From: Campylorhamphus procurvoides
Taxonomy: Eukaryota > Chordata > Aves > Passeriformes > Dendrocolaptidae
Length of the DNA: 64,000 bases
NCBI GenBank assembly: GCA_013396655.1
Contig: WBMV01000850.1
Coordinates: 886,110 to 950,109, forward strand
Direction: 5' to 3'
In this document: positions 35,181-46,033 of the stretch, piece by piece
Layout: every line of letters begins with the position of its first letter
Position numbering within the stretch: the stretch's first letter is position 1
Made by a program: the position numbers and the translations under genes
Notes under the pieces: generated by a model
Told to the model about the DNA's origin: nothing
Seen by the model: the letters and a program-made list of their open reading frames with translations, nothing else
The model's database searches: none

Positions 35181-36139
35181 CAGCAGGGAGCATGAGCCAT
35201 GAGGCTGCAGGGCCCTGGCTGCAGATCCCCTTTAACCCCACAGCCTCCTGATGAGGTCCCCATGGGGACACAGGACTGCTCTGAGGGTGGTGAGGTGACC
35301 AGGGAGCAGGCAGCAGAGGCAGGCCATGCTACACCATGCAGATCCTGGCCAGGCACAGCCAGAGAGCCGAGCAGTGCATCCATCACTGCTCCTGCCAGTG
35401 GCAAGGCCAGGGTGTTCATCAGCCAGTCAAGTGGGAAGCAGCGATGGGGGCATGGCCAGGACACGTCTCAGTGCTGCTGCCATCGGGGAGGGATGTGTCA
35501 GGCTGAAATTAGTCAAGCTGGTCCGTACAGTCAGATAGACACGGGTCCTTCGGGAGGGTAATTTGCTCCATCAATCTGTGCAGAAACATCGAACTATTCA
35601 CACAGTGTTAAGCCAGTGGGAGGGAGGTATAAATGTCACCTGGCATTATTGGTGCTGCCTCTGCACTGTGAGGGAAGCTGTTCTGAATCAGCTCAGGGCA
35701 GATCTGCAGTAGCAGGGAAACGAAGATGGAAGGTGACCACAAGCTATGATGGTCCTGCCAGAAGAGACCTGTCAAAAGGACCAGAGGGGGTTTTGAGTTA
35801 AAGTTCTCCTGTCTTTCTGAGTCCTTCTGCCTCCACAAAAGCTGCCACCAGAACAAACTTCTGTTCAAGCTGCTAAATGTGGGATATCTCCATTAACCTC
35901 CCCGTGCTGGGCTCTGCACCCCTCAGACTGCTCAGAGTGTGGACTGACTGTATCTGATTGAGAAGGACTGTGATGCCTTGAGCCCAGGAGATGTGGCTGA
36001 CTCACAACTGATCTCCCCACGGTGCTGGCTTTATCTGACTGTTTGGCACTGAGTGGTAGAAGCGACAACACGACATCTCTTGGTGCCTCCACTCAAGGTC
36101 ACCAAATCTACTGAACTTGATAATGAACGAGAGCCTAAA
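35181..36139. other. Non-coding sequence, no gene recognised
   Basis: Frames of 120 codons (35199-35561, +) and 109 codons (35135-35464, -) cover the same DNA on opposite strands, so neither is convincing. No repeats are recognised. Confidence 0.62.
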
Positions 36140-36420
36140 ACAACTTGCGGCAAATGAAGAGATTTACAGTGTGCTGCGCCAACAGCTTTCTGAGAGGCGT
36201 TGGAATAGGCTGTGCTAATAAACCCTACAGAGAGCCATCATGTGGGGGAAATGCTGAATCATTGCTGCTTCCTCTGAGAGGCCATTGAGGCTGGAGAAAT
36301 CCATTCTCAGCGATTTCTTAAAGAAGTGTTTCTTAGAAAATTGATTTTAAACCAAATTAAAGTTCTATTTCATACCATTAGCTTAAGGGCAGGCTAATTA
36401 AGCCCAAGCTCTAGGAATAG
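36140..36420. promoter_or_regulatory. Candidate conserved non-coding block
   Basis: The block has few frames and varied words: gtgctgcgccaacagc, gtgctaataaac, gctgaatcattgctg and aaaattgattttaaacc. The near-palindrome ggctaattaagcc lies at 36392-36404, with a homeodomain TAATTA core. The block is flanked by GC-richer, featureless DNA. Confidence is low, since only motif density and texture support it. Confidence 0.23.
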
Positions 36421-39107
36421 AAGAGTTTTCTGAGTCTGTTTCCAAAGCAGTCACAAAAATCTGCGTTTTCATGAAGCTGTTGTTTTCTTAAAAGAAAGAA
36501 AGAGAGAAAATTCTGCTGTACCCCAGTCCCACTGCCTCAAGATGTTCCCACAGAGAAGCAGGTTCATCTGGTTTTTTTTTCCTGGTTGGATTTGCCAGAA
36601 AAATCCCAGAAGGGACTGGGACTCCCACCTCACTCTATTTTCAGGACACCTGAGCCACATCTCAGTAACAGCAAACCCAAAGAAAGCAGAGCACTGGTGA
36701 TGGGAAAGCACCTCAGCTCTTTATTGAAGAAGGGAAAAAAAGAGAAAAGCAAAAGATCCAGGGGAAGGAAAAATTAAGTTGCTTATATCAGGAACTTTCC
36801 TTAAAGACTTGAATACCTGTGGAAAATGTGAGAATGAAATAAGCAAAAGATTTATTGAGTCTCAAAGCCTCCAGTTAAAATTAAATGTGGTGAGAAAAGT
36901 GGCTTTCCACATTTAATTGTCTTTGCCACAGTAACTGTGTGTCAGACTCTTCTAAAAGCCTATTAATTCTGTAATTTAGTGCTAGCAAGAGCAGGGAGAC
37001 AGACAGAACCACCACTGGTTTTTTTTTTTAATTCATTGACTAAATGTCATCAGGCATCAGTGTTAGGGGGGCTTTCTCCTTCAAGGCTCCAAATACTAAA
37101 AATTAAAAAGTTTTTATAGTCTACTGAAGAAAAAGGTGCTGGCACATCAGTTAGCAGAATGGGTGCTATGACATTGTATGTTGGTGTGTTAATTGCGACT
37201 AAAAATAACCTGACATGTCCAAAGAGCTGGAGTGAATGTTTTTCCAAGCAGGACAGAGAATTAGCTTGTTTGACTATTGCAGCTAGATGTAATGTATGTG
37301 TTTAGCTATAATTTTAGAGTTTATTCTGAAACTGGCTAGAGCTGGCAATAGAGTTATTAATGCAGAGACAGGGTGGTAGGTGGATTTCTTGACATCTGAG
37401 GTTGTATAACAAGGTAACTGCCAAAAAAACCCCATTACCTTGGAGTCAGCAGCAAAACAGCATTCGCATTTGAGTCTTTACAAATCAATAGGAAAGGTAC
37501 TCAAAGAAATAGGTAAATCAAAGCCACCTGTCTGTAAGGAGCTCTCCTGCTTTCCAGCTTGGCCAGCTCAGCTGCAGGGACATGTCCAGGCTCCAGCAGC
37601 TGTCCCACTGCACTGGGAGCAGCCCTGGGACCTACAGAAGGACCCAGCCCCAGGCTGGGGTAGTGCCTGGGAGCACCAGCATCGCCCTGGCCCCAAGGAC
37701 CCACTGGTACCCACAGCTGTTTCTGAATCATCAGTTATTACAAATAAATCACTGGGTGCCCCTGAGCTGCTTCTGTGCCTGAAGCAATATCAGCTACAGA
37801 AGTGAGGAGTCACCTTGAACAAGGGCCAGCTCTGGAAGTGAGAGGTTCTGTGTGCCTAAGGAGGAATGCTGAGGTTTTTCCCCAATCTCACTCATCCATT
37901 CCAGGTCCTTGTGTGTTATTCCAAGCAAACCAGGATGCAACTTCCCTGCATCCCTCCTACAATCCATAGGTGGAAGCCTATGGGAACATTTTTCATTATT
38001 TGCCAGCTGTTTCCATTTCCAGGTCTAGTGAAAACACAGCAGGTTTTGTAACTGGCAAAATCTAAAATTTAGACATCAGCTTATTTGAATGTATTTTACA
38101 CAGTTCCTCAGCCTGATTCCCACAAAAACTGCTTTTGTAACACAATTTTCAACGTAAGTGAAGTGAAATTTCCCGCTCACCTGTTGTCAGGGTGCTGCAG
38201 TCCCATGGGCAGTGTGGTGCCACCTCTTGCCAGCCACCTTCTGGTCCCACACTCTGCCCTGGGGTGGGTACCTGTGCAGACCCTCTGACTGGAGCAGGGC
38301 ATGAGATGCAGGGCATCCCATTGCTGGGCACAGATGCTGCTCTCACCACTGCACTGGGGGCACACACACACTGTGGTTGGTACCATCACTTTGCCCTCCA
38401 GTGCCACGTACACAAACAGAATGCCTTAGCCTGCCTGGCAATTTATTCCCCGCTGATTCTATCAGAAGGAAAAAAAAAGCCCTTAGATTCAAGGCTTCAG
38501 AGTTCAAGACTGATTTTTGTGCATATACTTTGTTTCCCACTTTACAACCATCAGGTTTTCTCTCTCCTGGAGAACATAAGCAGCTGAATTTTAAACCAGA
38601 CTCAGTGACCAATGTGACATTGTGAAGGACACACCAACACTTGTCATCTCTCCAGATGAGTTGGTAAGTATTTATAGAAGCATTTTCTCCCTGGCACAGC
38701 TCTAACTAAGGAATGTATCTAATTTCCTCTGGAGAAACATGTTGGAGAAATCAGTAAGATAAGTCTGTCATGATAAATAGTAATAAATAATTACTGTGGT
38801 GTAGTAGCTTATTTAGCAAAGTTATTTGAATATTAATGGTTTTTACAGGTATGCCCACAGGGCAAAAAACCATGACAGTAAAACCCACAAACCAAATCCA
38901 GGATTCCGTGGTCTGGATCACAAGGCAGGATGTGGATGAGGTTGCTGGAGAAAACAATATATGGAATAACCCAAACCTTCCCTTAAATATCAGATACTTT
39001 ATGGAGAGCTGCTCCTCGAGAGCACTGAAGTCCAGATCACTCAGACAAGACAATTGACTCCCATGACTGCAGCCAGATTAAGGGCAGGAGTGCCTTGTCA
39101 GACACGG

Positions 39108-39163
39108 TGTGGGACATAGCCAGGTCGTGCTGGGATGTGGGACACAGCCAGGCTGTGCCGGGA
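39108..39163 (+). repeat. 28-bp tandem duplication
   Basis: Two head-to-tail copies (39108-39135 and 39136-39163) share tgtgggaca-agccagg and a closing gggag/ggga. They differ at about four positions, mostly C/T changes. It is a small, old tandem duplication in GC-rich DNA with no evident function. Confidence 0.85.
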
Positions 39164-39802
39164 CAAGCCCAGAAAGATCTGCTTCACTGGAGCACGGCTG
39201 CCCTGGAGGCAGCAGGTCTGGGGGTGAGAGCACAGGAGCTGCAGAGCCCTCCTGGCTCTGTTCCACTGCCTGCACACCATGATCACAGCTGCTGTGGAAA
39301 GACATTTAAAAAACCCAACAATATAGGCTTGTCTTGATTCTTCTTTGATTTCTGGCTTTCAGTTTAGCCATTTGGTTTTAGTTTTAGTCGGTTGGTTCTC
39401 ACTGTGAAAACAGCTCTCTTGGCAACTGGTCTGTTCAGCCTGTGGAGTCAGGTGCAGGCTGCTCCCCTGCATCTGTCGAGCATCGCTGGGATGGGTGCAG
39501 GGTGCTCACCCCAACAATGCTGCTTCACACTGGTCCTGCAGAAAGACCCTCCTTGCAAAGCCCTGTCCATGCAGTGTCACCGCACACAAATGTTTCCCCT
39601 GTTTCAAGGGCACACGTGGCTGTGTCTGAACCCCTGGCAGGTGAGAGTCAGGGAGACAGGTGGGCACAGGTGAGAGCCCTGGCAGGCCCATTCCACCAAA
39701 CCTCAGGGTCTGGGGCAACCTCACACCTGCCCTTCCCTTGGAGCTCCTCAACTCCAGCTGCAGGAAGTGAGCACAAGGGCAGTGGTACATGGAAGAACTA
39801 GA

Positions 39803-39838
39803 GGAAACAAGAAGGATGGTGGAAACAAGAGGATGGAG
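39803..39838 (+). repeat. 18-bp tandem duplication
   Basis: The units ggaaacaagaaggatggt and ggaaacaagaggatggag are adjacent and differ by a one-base shift. The sequence is purine-rich and non-coding. Confidence 0.75.
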
Positions 39839-41898
39839 GGATGTGTGCGGGACACAGGTCCCCTTGGCCCAACTGGCTGGTGACTTTCGCAGGGCACTTC
39901 TCCAGAGAGAAAGGTGTTTATTCTAGAAGGGCAGAGGATGAAAGAACAGCCAACACAAACACCCCAACAAACTGAATTCTGCAGAGGAACCTGCCAAAGA
40001 CTGTAATTTCTGCTGCAGCCTGACCCACTTCAGGGTTTATTTTTAGTCTCTTTTGGTAGAGAACCAAGCCTCTCAAAATCCCTCTGTGTACTCATGCATG
40101 TCCTGCAAGTATCCATTTGAGTTTACCTCTCCTGGGCTGATTTCAGCCATGGGGCTGGGATGGTGAGGATGCAAAGCTCCTGTGAGCTTCATGTTGGTAA
40201 GTGGCCAGATGCCTCAGAAATCCTTTATGAACATCCCCAGGGAACAGGTTCAGCTCTCTTTAAACATCAGACAGGTCAGCTCAACCTGAAGACAGCTCTG
40301 CAGGAACCAGGTGTCACTTGTGTTATGGCTTAGGAAAACACCTGTTAAACTGCTGCAACAAGGTATGATATGCTGGAACCATAAAGGGGCAGAACCTAGG
40401 TTTTGTATTCAAAAGCACCTTGATTTCCACTTCCACCTAGGTGATGGATTACCTGGCCAACAGGTTTACATCCCCCCAGCCCTCCTCATGTGAGAGTGAG
40501 GGAACACTCACTGCTTTCTCAAAAACCCTGTTGTTCAGTAAACAAAACTGTTGAGAATTTCACCATCCCTTGACAGGTCCAATCTTTCCAGTCATAGCTC
40601 ACAACCCAAGCTCCCCTGCAGAGTATGTGTGCCACCCTGGAACTCTGAGGTGAGCTATACCTCTTCATACATGAAAGTATAGAGATCTGTATACACACAC
40701 ATCCCATCCCTTGGTATCTGTGTCACAGAGGCTGGTGCCAGCCCAGGCTGCCTGCATGGCAGGCAAGCTCAGAGCCACAACCCGACTGTGGTGACAATGA
40801 GACAGGAAGGATTAGCCCCTGCAAGCAGTGACCCTGGTGGTGCTCCCCAGCCTTCCTGGTGTCAGGGCCACCATCCCCATGGCGAGATGGAGCTCCATGG
40901 AATGCACCCTGTCCTCTGTGCACAGCAGTGATGTCTTTGGTTGCTTTGATGTTAGCAGCAGGAGACATCACAGCACTGCTGAGATGCTTATTATCCCCTT
41001 GGGTTCTTTTCTTTTATTCGTCATGGGTTTCAGCCTGTTGTATAATATACATTTTTCAAGTTAAGCATCAAAACAATGAATACAAATGAGTGAGGAAGTG
41101 TTCACTTGCTGAAGGAGGAGAATTACTAAGAGCAACACTGCGCAGTATTATAATGCATTTCCACTACTACACCATTTGTATTAATGTATTAGAGACATCT
41201 ACAAAGACAAATTGCAGCTTAGTTCAAAGGGAAGAACACTCAAAAGCCTGTAAAACACTGCAGGCTGCTCTCAGAAATGCTCTCCCTGTAACAACATTTG
41301 GATTTCAGATCTCTCCTGGCATCAAGGACAATACCTTCCCACTCCCTCTTCCCATCCATTGCCAGCTTGTGATGGTGCGTGGGCACCCACAGGCCTTGAG
41401 GAGGGGGATGGCCCCTGTCCCCAGCCTGGGACAGCTCCTGGCTCTGCCACCCTCACTGACCTGGGCTCATGGGCAGCCATAGGCAGAGCTGATGGCATTG
41501 GCTTATCCAAGTCAAGACTTCATTGCTGCACACAAAGTAATACTGAAAGGCTCAGGAACATCTCCCTGGAGCTTTTCTCCCCTTCAGCATTTAGAGATTC
41601 CAAATTTCCCAGCATGGATGGAAAAACAGTCCCTGAGACCATGGGACACATGACTCCCCCTGTTCCACAGCTCTGCCATGGCTCAGGAACAAATGCATCA
41701 TTTCGGAAATGCCATTTCCCACCAGGAGCAGGGACCTTGGAGACAAAGATCAGCAAACCCACACTGGAAATGCAGAGGTCACCCAGTGCAATGAGATATC
41801 TGGGTGAGATGAATCAGTTGATCCATTTTCAGGACATTAATATTGTTTACAAATCCAGTCAATTTTCATTTAGTTTTGAATGATTTTGTTTACTTTTT

Positions 41899-41907
41899 CC
41901 CCCCCCC
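41899..41907 (+). repeat. C9 homopolymer
   Basis: Nine consecutive C follow a T-rich run. A similar C9 occurs at 47935-47943. Such runs are prone to sequencing and replication length errors. Confidence 0.8.
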
Positions 41908-42116
41908 TCTACAAACACAATCAGCCTTTCTGATCTACTTCCATCTCTCCCTGGCATATGGTATTTTCATCTTGATAACAGGATTACATTTACCCTGCCA
42001 GGCTGTAGCAGGCACCCAGTTTCGTTCAGACTTCCACTGCCTCTCTCACATGCTTGGTGCTATTAGCAAATGTCAGCCCTAGAGCAGGGAGGTATGAGAG
42101 AAGGAAAGAATAAAAC

Positions 42117-42158
42117 AAGAAAGGGGAAAAAGAAAAAAAAAAAAGGAAAGGAAAGAAA
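42117..42158 (+). repeat. 42-nt homopurine tract
   Basis: The run contains only A and G, including a block of twelve A, with no pyrimidine from 42117 to 42158. Shorter purine runs precede it from about 42085. Such tracts can adopt triplex structures in supercoiled DNA, but here it may just be a decayed A-rich microsatellite. Confidence 0.85.
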
Positions 42159-43779
42159 TAGGAGTTGTTGGAATAGCAGCTGTTGGGAGCCCAGAGTTGC
42201 TGGTGAGTCCCTGGGGCTGGAGTGTTTGGCTGCACTGTGGTGTGAAGGGCAGAGCCCCATGGCCACAGGGAGGGGGGACCCTCTGCTGCAGCCCTGTTTG
42301 CATTCTGGTGTGCCCACCGGGGGTGAACTGGGGATGAGCAACACCCACAGTGGCTCAGGGAGAGCAGCTTGGGGACAGTGGGAGCTGGAGGTACTGGTCA
42401 GTGCTGTACATCCCGGCATGGCACTGGCTGGGAGTGAGCAACCAAATAAACTGTTTATTTTTCCTGGGTATCTCAGGAAATATCATGTTCATTAAAAGAG
42501 TAGAAAACCAGCTCTGTTATTTCTTAAGGTATTGTCTCTGTCAGTGTTTGTGCCAGTTAAAAGGGACAAATTCAGCAAATCTACAGGTTTTGTTTGCTGT
42601 GTGCCAGGTCTCATCCTCAGCTGGGGTCACCCCTCACTGCAGGTGCCAGGCAGTGCCACCTGGAGACATATCTCGTTTACATGCCCATCCCTTCCCTGTA
42701 CCTCTTGCAAGAAGAATTAATTAGTTCAGATGATAAAGCACCATGGGGAAGGAGAATCAAGGTTAATAACATATATTAATAAAATATCAGCAAGGAAAAA
42801 TGACTAGCTGTATCCCAGCTAAGCCATCTCCATGACCATAATCTGTCCCTGTCTTTGGAAGGGGTTATATCTCAATAGATCAGGAGAGAAAAATAATGGA
42901 GATGAAATAACGCTGCAAGATTTCAGCTCCACACAGACGCTCTGCTGGCAACAACCTGATGCACAAAGGAGCAAACTGGGTGTCTGGAAGTACCCTGGGA
43001 GTTGTTCCAGAAATTTGCTCTGAGTGAGATTCCAGCCTGGTGCAATATTGTACACAAATGAGGGACAAGGACAGTCCCCTCCATGCTGGTACTAGCCCTG
43101 AGTGCAGCGATGCACACACCAGGCTTCAGTTCCAAGTTTGGGTTTGCAGAGTGGGAAATGCTGAGCTGCCAGAAAGCTGTGGTTGTCATCCTGCCTCAAA
43201 ACATGACCCAAATTCTCCTGCCAGCTTTCCTAAATACATCACTTTATCATTCCCAGTAAGTTTCCCATTAAGTGTTCCCATCAGCAGAGAAGCGATGGAG
43301 GCACACCATTTATCTGAGGTTTCATCACCGCCCCAGCTAATCACCTGTCCCCAAGCCATGAAGCAGTCAGAAAAGCAATACAGGCACCTTCTGAGACAGG
43401 CAGGTGGGAAACAACATTTTACCTTCATTTCTGACTCTCATCCTTGCCCAGACAAGGAGCCCAAGGGCAGGGACACAAAAAGTGGAAATGCAAAGCCCAT
43501 GGAGAGGTGTCCGCAAACTGCAGTTTTCCATCAAATTATGTCATCAGAAGGGAAATTTAAATTCATCACACCAAAATAAGAGGAAAGCCTCAACCCAGAA
43601 CTTACTTTCTAGAGCCAGACACCAGACTCCAAACTCCAGCCACCAGCAGGAGTGGTGTTTGGATGCACTGCCAGCCCGAGGGGACTGATTTGAACATTTC
43701 AGAAATGACAGCCCCTCCCCAGTGCAAGCAAAGCAGGAACCTGCACTGTTCCCCAGCTGGTATTGATTTATACTGCTTT

Positions 43780-43910
43780 GGAAACCTCTCACCATATAGT
43801 CTTTTAATGCTGAGCTGTGAAATGAAAAGACGCTTTCACGCCATTAAAGGGAGGTTAATGTGAGATGAAGAAGAAAGTATTTGCATTTAATGAGTGAATT
43901 TGAAGGGCTC
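43780..43910. promoter_or_regulatory. Candidate regulatory block with a perfect POU octamer
   Basis: ATTTGCAT lies at 43879-43886 and continues into ttaatgagtg, an octamer adjacent to a homeodomain core as in many POU-factor targets. Upstream are cttttaatgctgag and cacgccattaaaggg. The block is short and non-coding, and binding is inferred. Confidence 0.25.
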
Positions 43911-45266
43911 AGCTGGATTTCCTGCAGGCTGCCCCTGGAAAACTGATCCCTATATGGAGAAAAGTTTCTTCTTAAAAACAAGGGTGTTTCTCTCCTCTCC
44001 AATCCAAAAGCACAGGACACTTATTTAAGTATCATACTGAAATACCTTTGTTCTGGTGCCAGAATAAAAAATAACATCACCAGAGAAAGGGAGGGTGGGA
44101 AACCACTCAGAGCCTGGCAGGGAGAGGACTCACATGTGGCTGTTTATGAGGCCTGTATGTTTCATTTTCCATTCTGTTCAATTCCAAGCGCTGCAGCATA
44201 GCACCAATGCGTTAACTTTATGCCTAAATGAATAACAGCGCATTTTTATTTTCACTCTGCTCTTTCATGGGAGCACTCTCGGAGCCAAGCTGTGCCAGGG
44301 ACGGATGAGCCTGGACCCTGCAGCCATGGCTGTGGAGAAATGGCTCCTCAGGGAACAAACAGGGGTCCTGGTGCCCCTACCCTGGCTCTGGCAACTGCCC
44401 CATCACCCAACACATGTACTCTAACCTTTAACTATCAACAGCTCCCAACTAACAAGTGATAGCTGGGAGTTAAATTCCCACGGTGATCTATACTCCCATT
44501 CGTATCTTTTGATATCTGAAAGTAGAGAATTTCAGCGAAAAAGGGCTTTCCACTAAGATGACCATAAATCTCAATGTGTTTACAACAGAAGACTGACCAG
44601 AAGAGTTTATTAAATCTCTAAAGGATTTGATGTATATCAAACTGTTACATAAAGTCAATACTTTGGAAAGAACTAGACAATAAATACCCTACAAGAGGCA
44701 ATATTTCTATCACAGAGAAAGCAATCACATAAAGATTAGGAGACCAATTTCAATACTGAATGTCAGTCTGCTGTAAGAAGACATTTATTGTTTTTCTGAG
44801 TTATCACAGAGAAGCAAGATAAGCTATAACAATATTCTGAGCCCAGCTAATCATGCTATCAAAGTCAGAAATACTCTTTCACCTCTTAAAAATCACTTTT
44901 CCACTGTGCAAATAAAAAAGAACAACCTCTTGCAGGTGCAAGGGGAAGGAGGGAAGGAGATTTATCATGGCAGGCAGTGCAAAATCTGGCAGTGCTGTCT
45001 CTCAAGGTCCCTCTGTGGATGCACCTGCTCTGTGGGCGAACAGCAGGCACCGAAGGGGGGAGCCCACCAAGGGACACCAGTTCTGCCCCGGTTGCTACAG
45101 TGGATTCAGGAACCAAAGCATCACCTGGGGACAAAGCTGGCCTTGGCAAAGGGTTTTATAGCTATTTTTAGTGACTGACAGATGAAGACTTATGACAAAA
45201 TATCAATATTCTGCATGGGAAAATGCTTTTTGTTTCATATCTTCCCATATAAACAGATTTTTTTCT
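43911..45266. other. Non-coding, AT-rich, contains a small hairpin
   Basis: The 44430-44880 stretch is AT-rich with almost no open frame. It holds an inverted repeat at 44440-44471 (arms agctcccaact and agctgggagtt, 10-nt loop). Frames at 44886-45178 are short and overlap on both strands. No transposon is recognised. Confidence 0.6.
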
Positions 45267-46033
45267 TTAATACCTCAAATTTAAAAAAAAGAAAATCTCA
45301 TCCAGCTCAATTTTAGCAGAATCCAAAGAATAGAAGTCACTGGGGAAGAGTGCTCTAAGTATTGGCACACTGATATTCCATGGGAAACTGCCTGTTTCAC
45401 TCTCATTCCCTATTTTCCCACTGCAAGGTGCTGCCTCCCTCATCAGCATCCTCTGTCCATGGCTGCTGGCCCTGACCCACAGCCAAACCCAGGCTCTGCC
45501 CACACCCCCAAACCAGATCCCACACCCACAGCCAGGGTCAGGGTGACACTGAGCCAAATGCTGCAGCTTTGAACTCCAGCCCTTCTCAGTGAGAGCATGT
45601 CCCAGCAGCAGCAGTTCAGGGCACAATGTCCTGCCTCCCAACACTCTGCAAAAGAAGTCAGACCAAGGACTGGGAGGTACTGGGACACCACAGGAACACA
45701 GGCTATGCAAGCACCATGAAAGCCAACAAATGTGGACTCTGGCATGGAAACTGCTAGCGGTGCTGCTCGTGCTGGTGGGATGAGTTTGAGAGTTTTGATT
45801 TGTTTGGCTGAAGCAAAAATTGCAACTTTTAATAAAACACAGGAGCTTAAAACTTTGTGTTGCTTTTGCATGGCACATATTCCTCCCTGACACTCCAACA
45901 CAGCAGAGAGCACAGCAAGCAGTGCGTGCTCTGTGCACAGGCACAAAGATAAGCTCTTCGCAGCAGAGATTAGCTGACAGCCAAAGTGAACACAGCTATT
46001 AATAATGACCCCAGTCCAGAAGGGAATCATCAA
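45267..46033 (-). other. Long overlapping minus-strand open frames, judged non-coding
   Basis: Frames of 225 codons (45267-45944) and 196 codons (45443-46033) overlap in different registers on the minus strand. Both translations are rich in Cys, Trp, Ser and Gly with hydrophobic runs and no domain. Two long frames in different registers of the same DNA point to a stop-poor composition (CpG-poor, CA/TG-rich). There is no convincing splice, promoter or polyadenylation context. A lineage-specific transcript cannot be excluded without RNA data. Confidence 0.55.

Larger units (their letters stand above)
36421..43779. other. Non-coding sequence, GC-richer, several small tandem repeats, no gene recognised
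   Basis: The longest frames are 179 codons (43040-43579, +), 174 codons (41359-41883, +), 141 codons (42070-42495, +) and 131 codons (38192-38587, +). All give low-complexity translations without a domain, and frames on the other strand overlap them. The 42070-42495 frame begins in the homopurine tract, giving an artefactual Lys/Arg-rich start. No LINE, LTR or SINE is recognised in 7.4 kb. Small duplications within it are listed separately. Confidence 0.6.

Noticed and set aside
42070..42495. 141-codon frame with a Lys/Arg-rich N-terminal region resembling a nuclear localisation signal
   Set aside because: The basic run is the translation of the 42-nt homopurine tract; the remainder has no domain.
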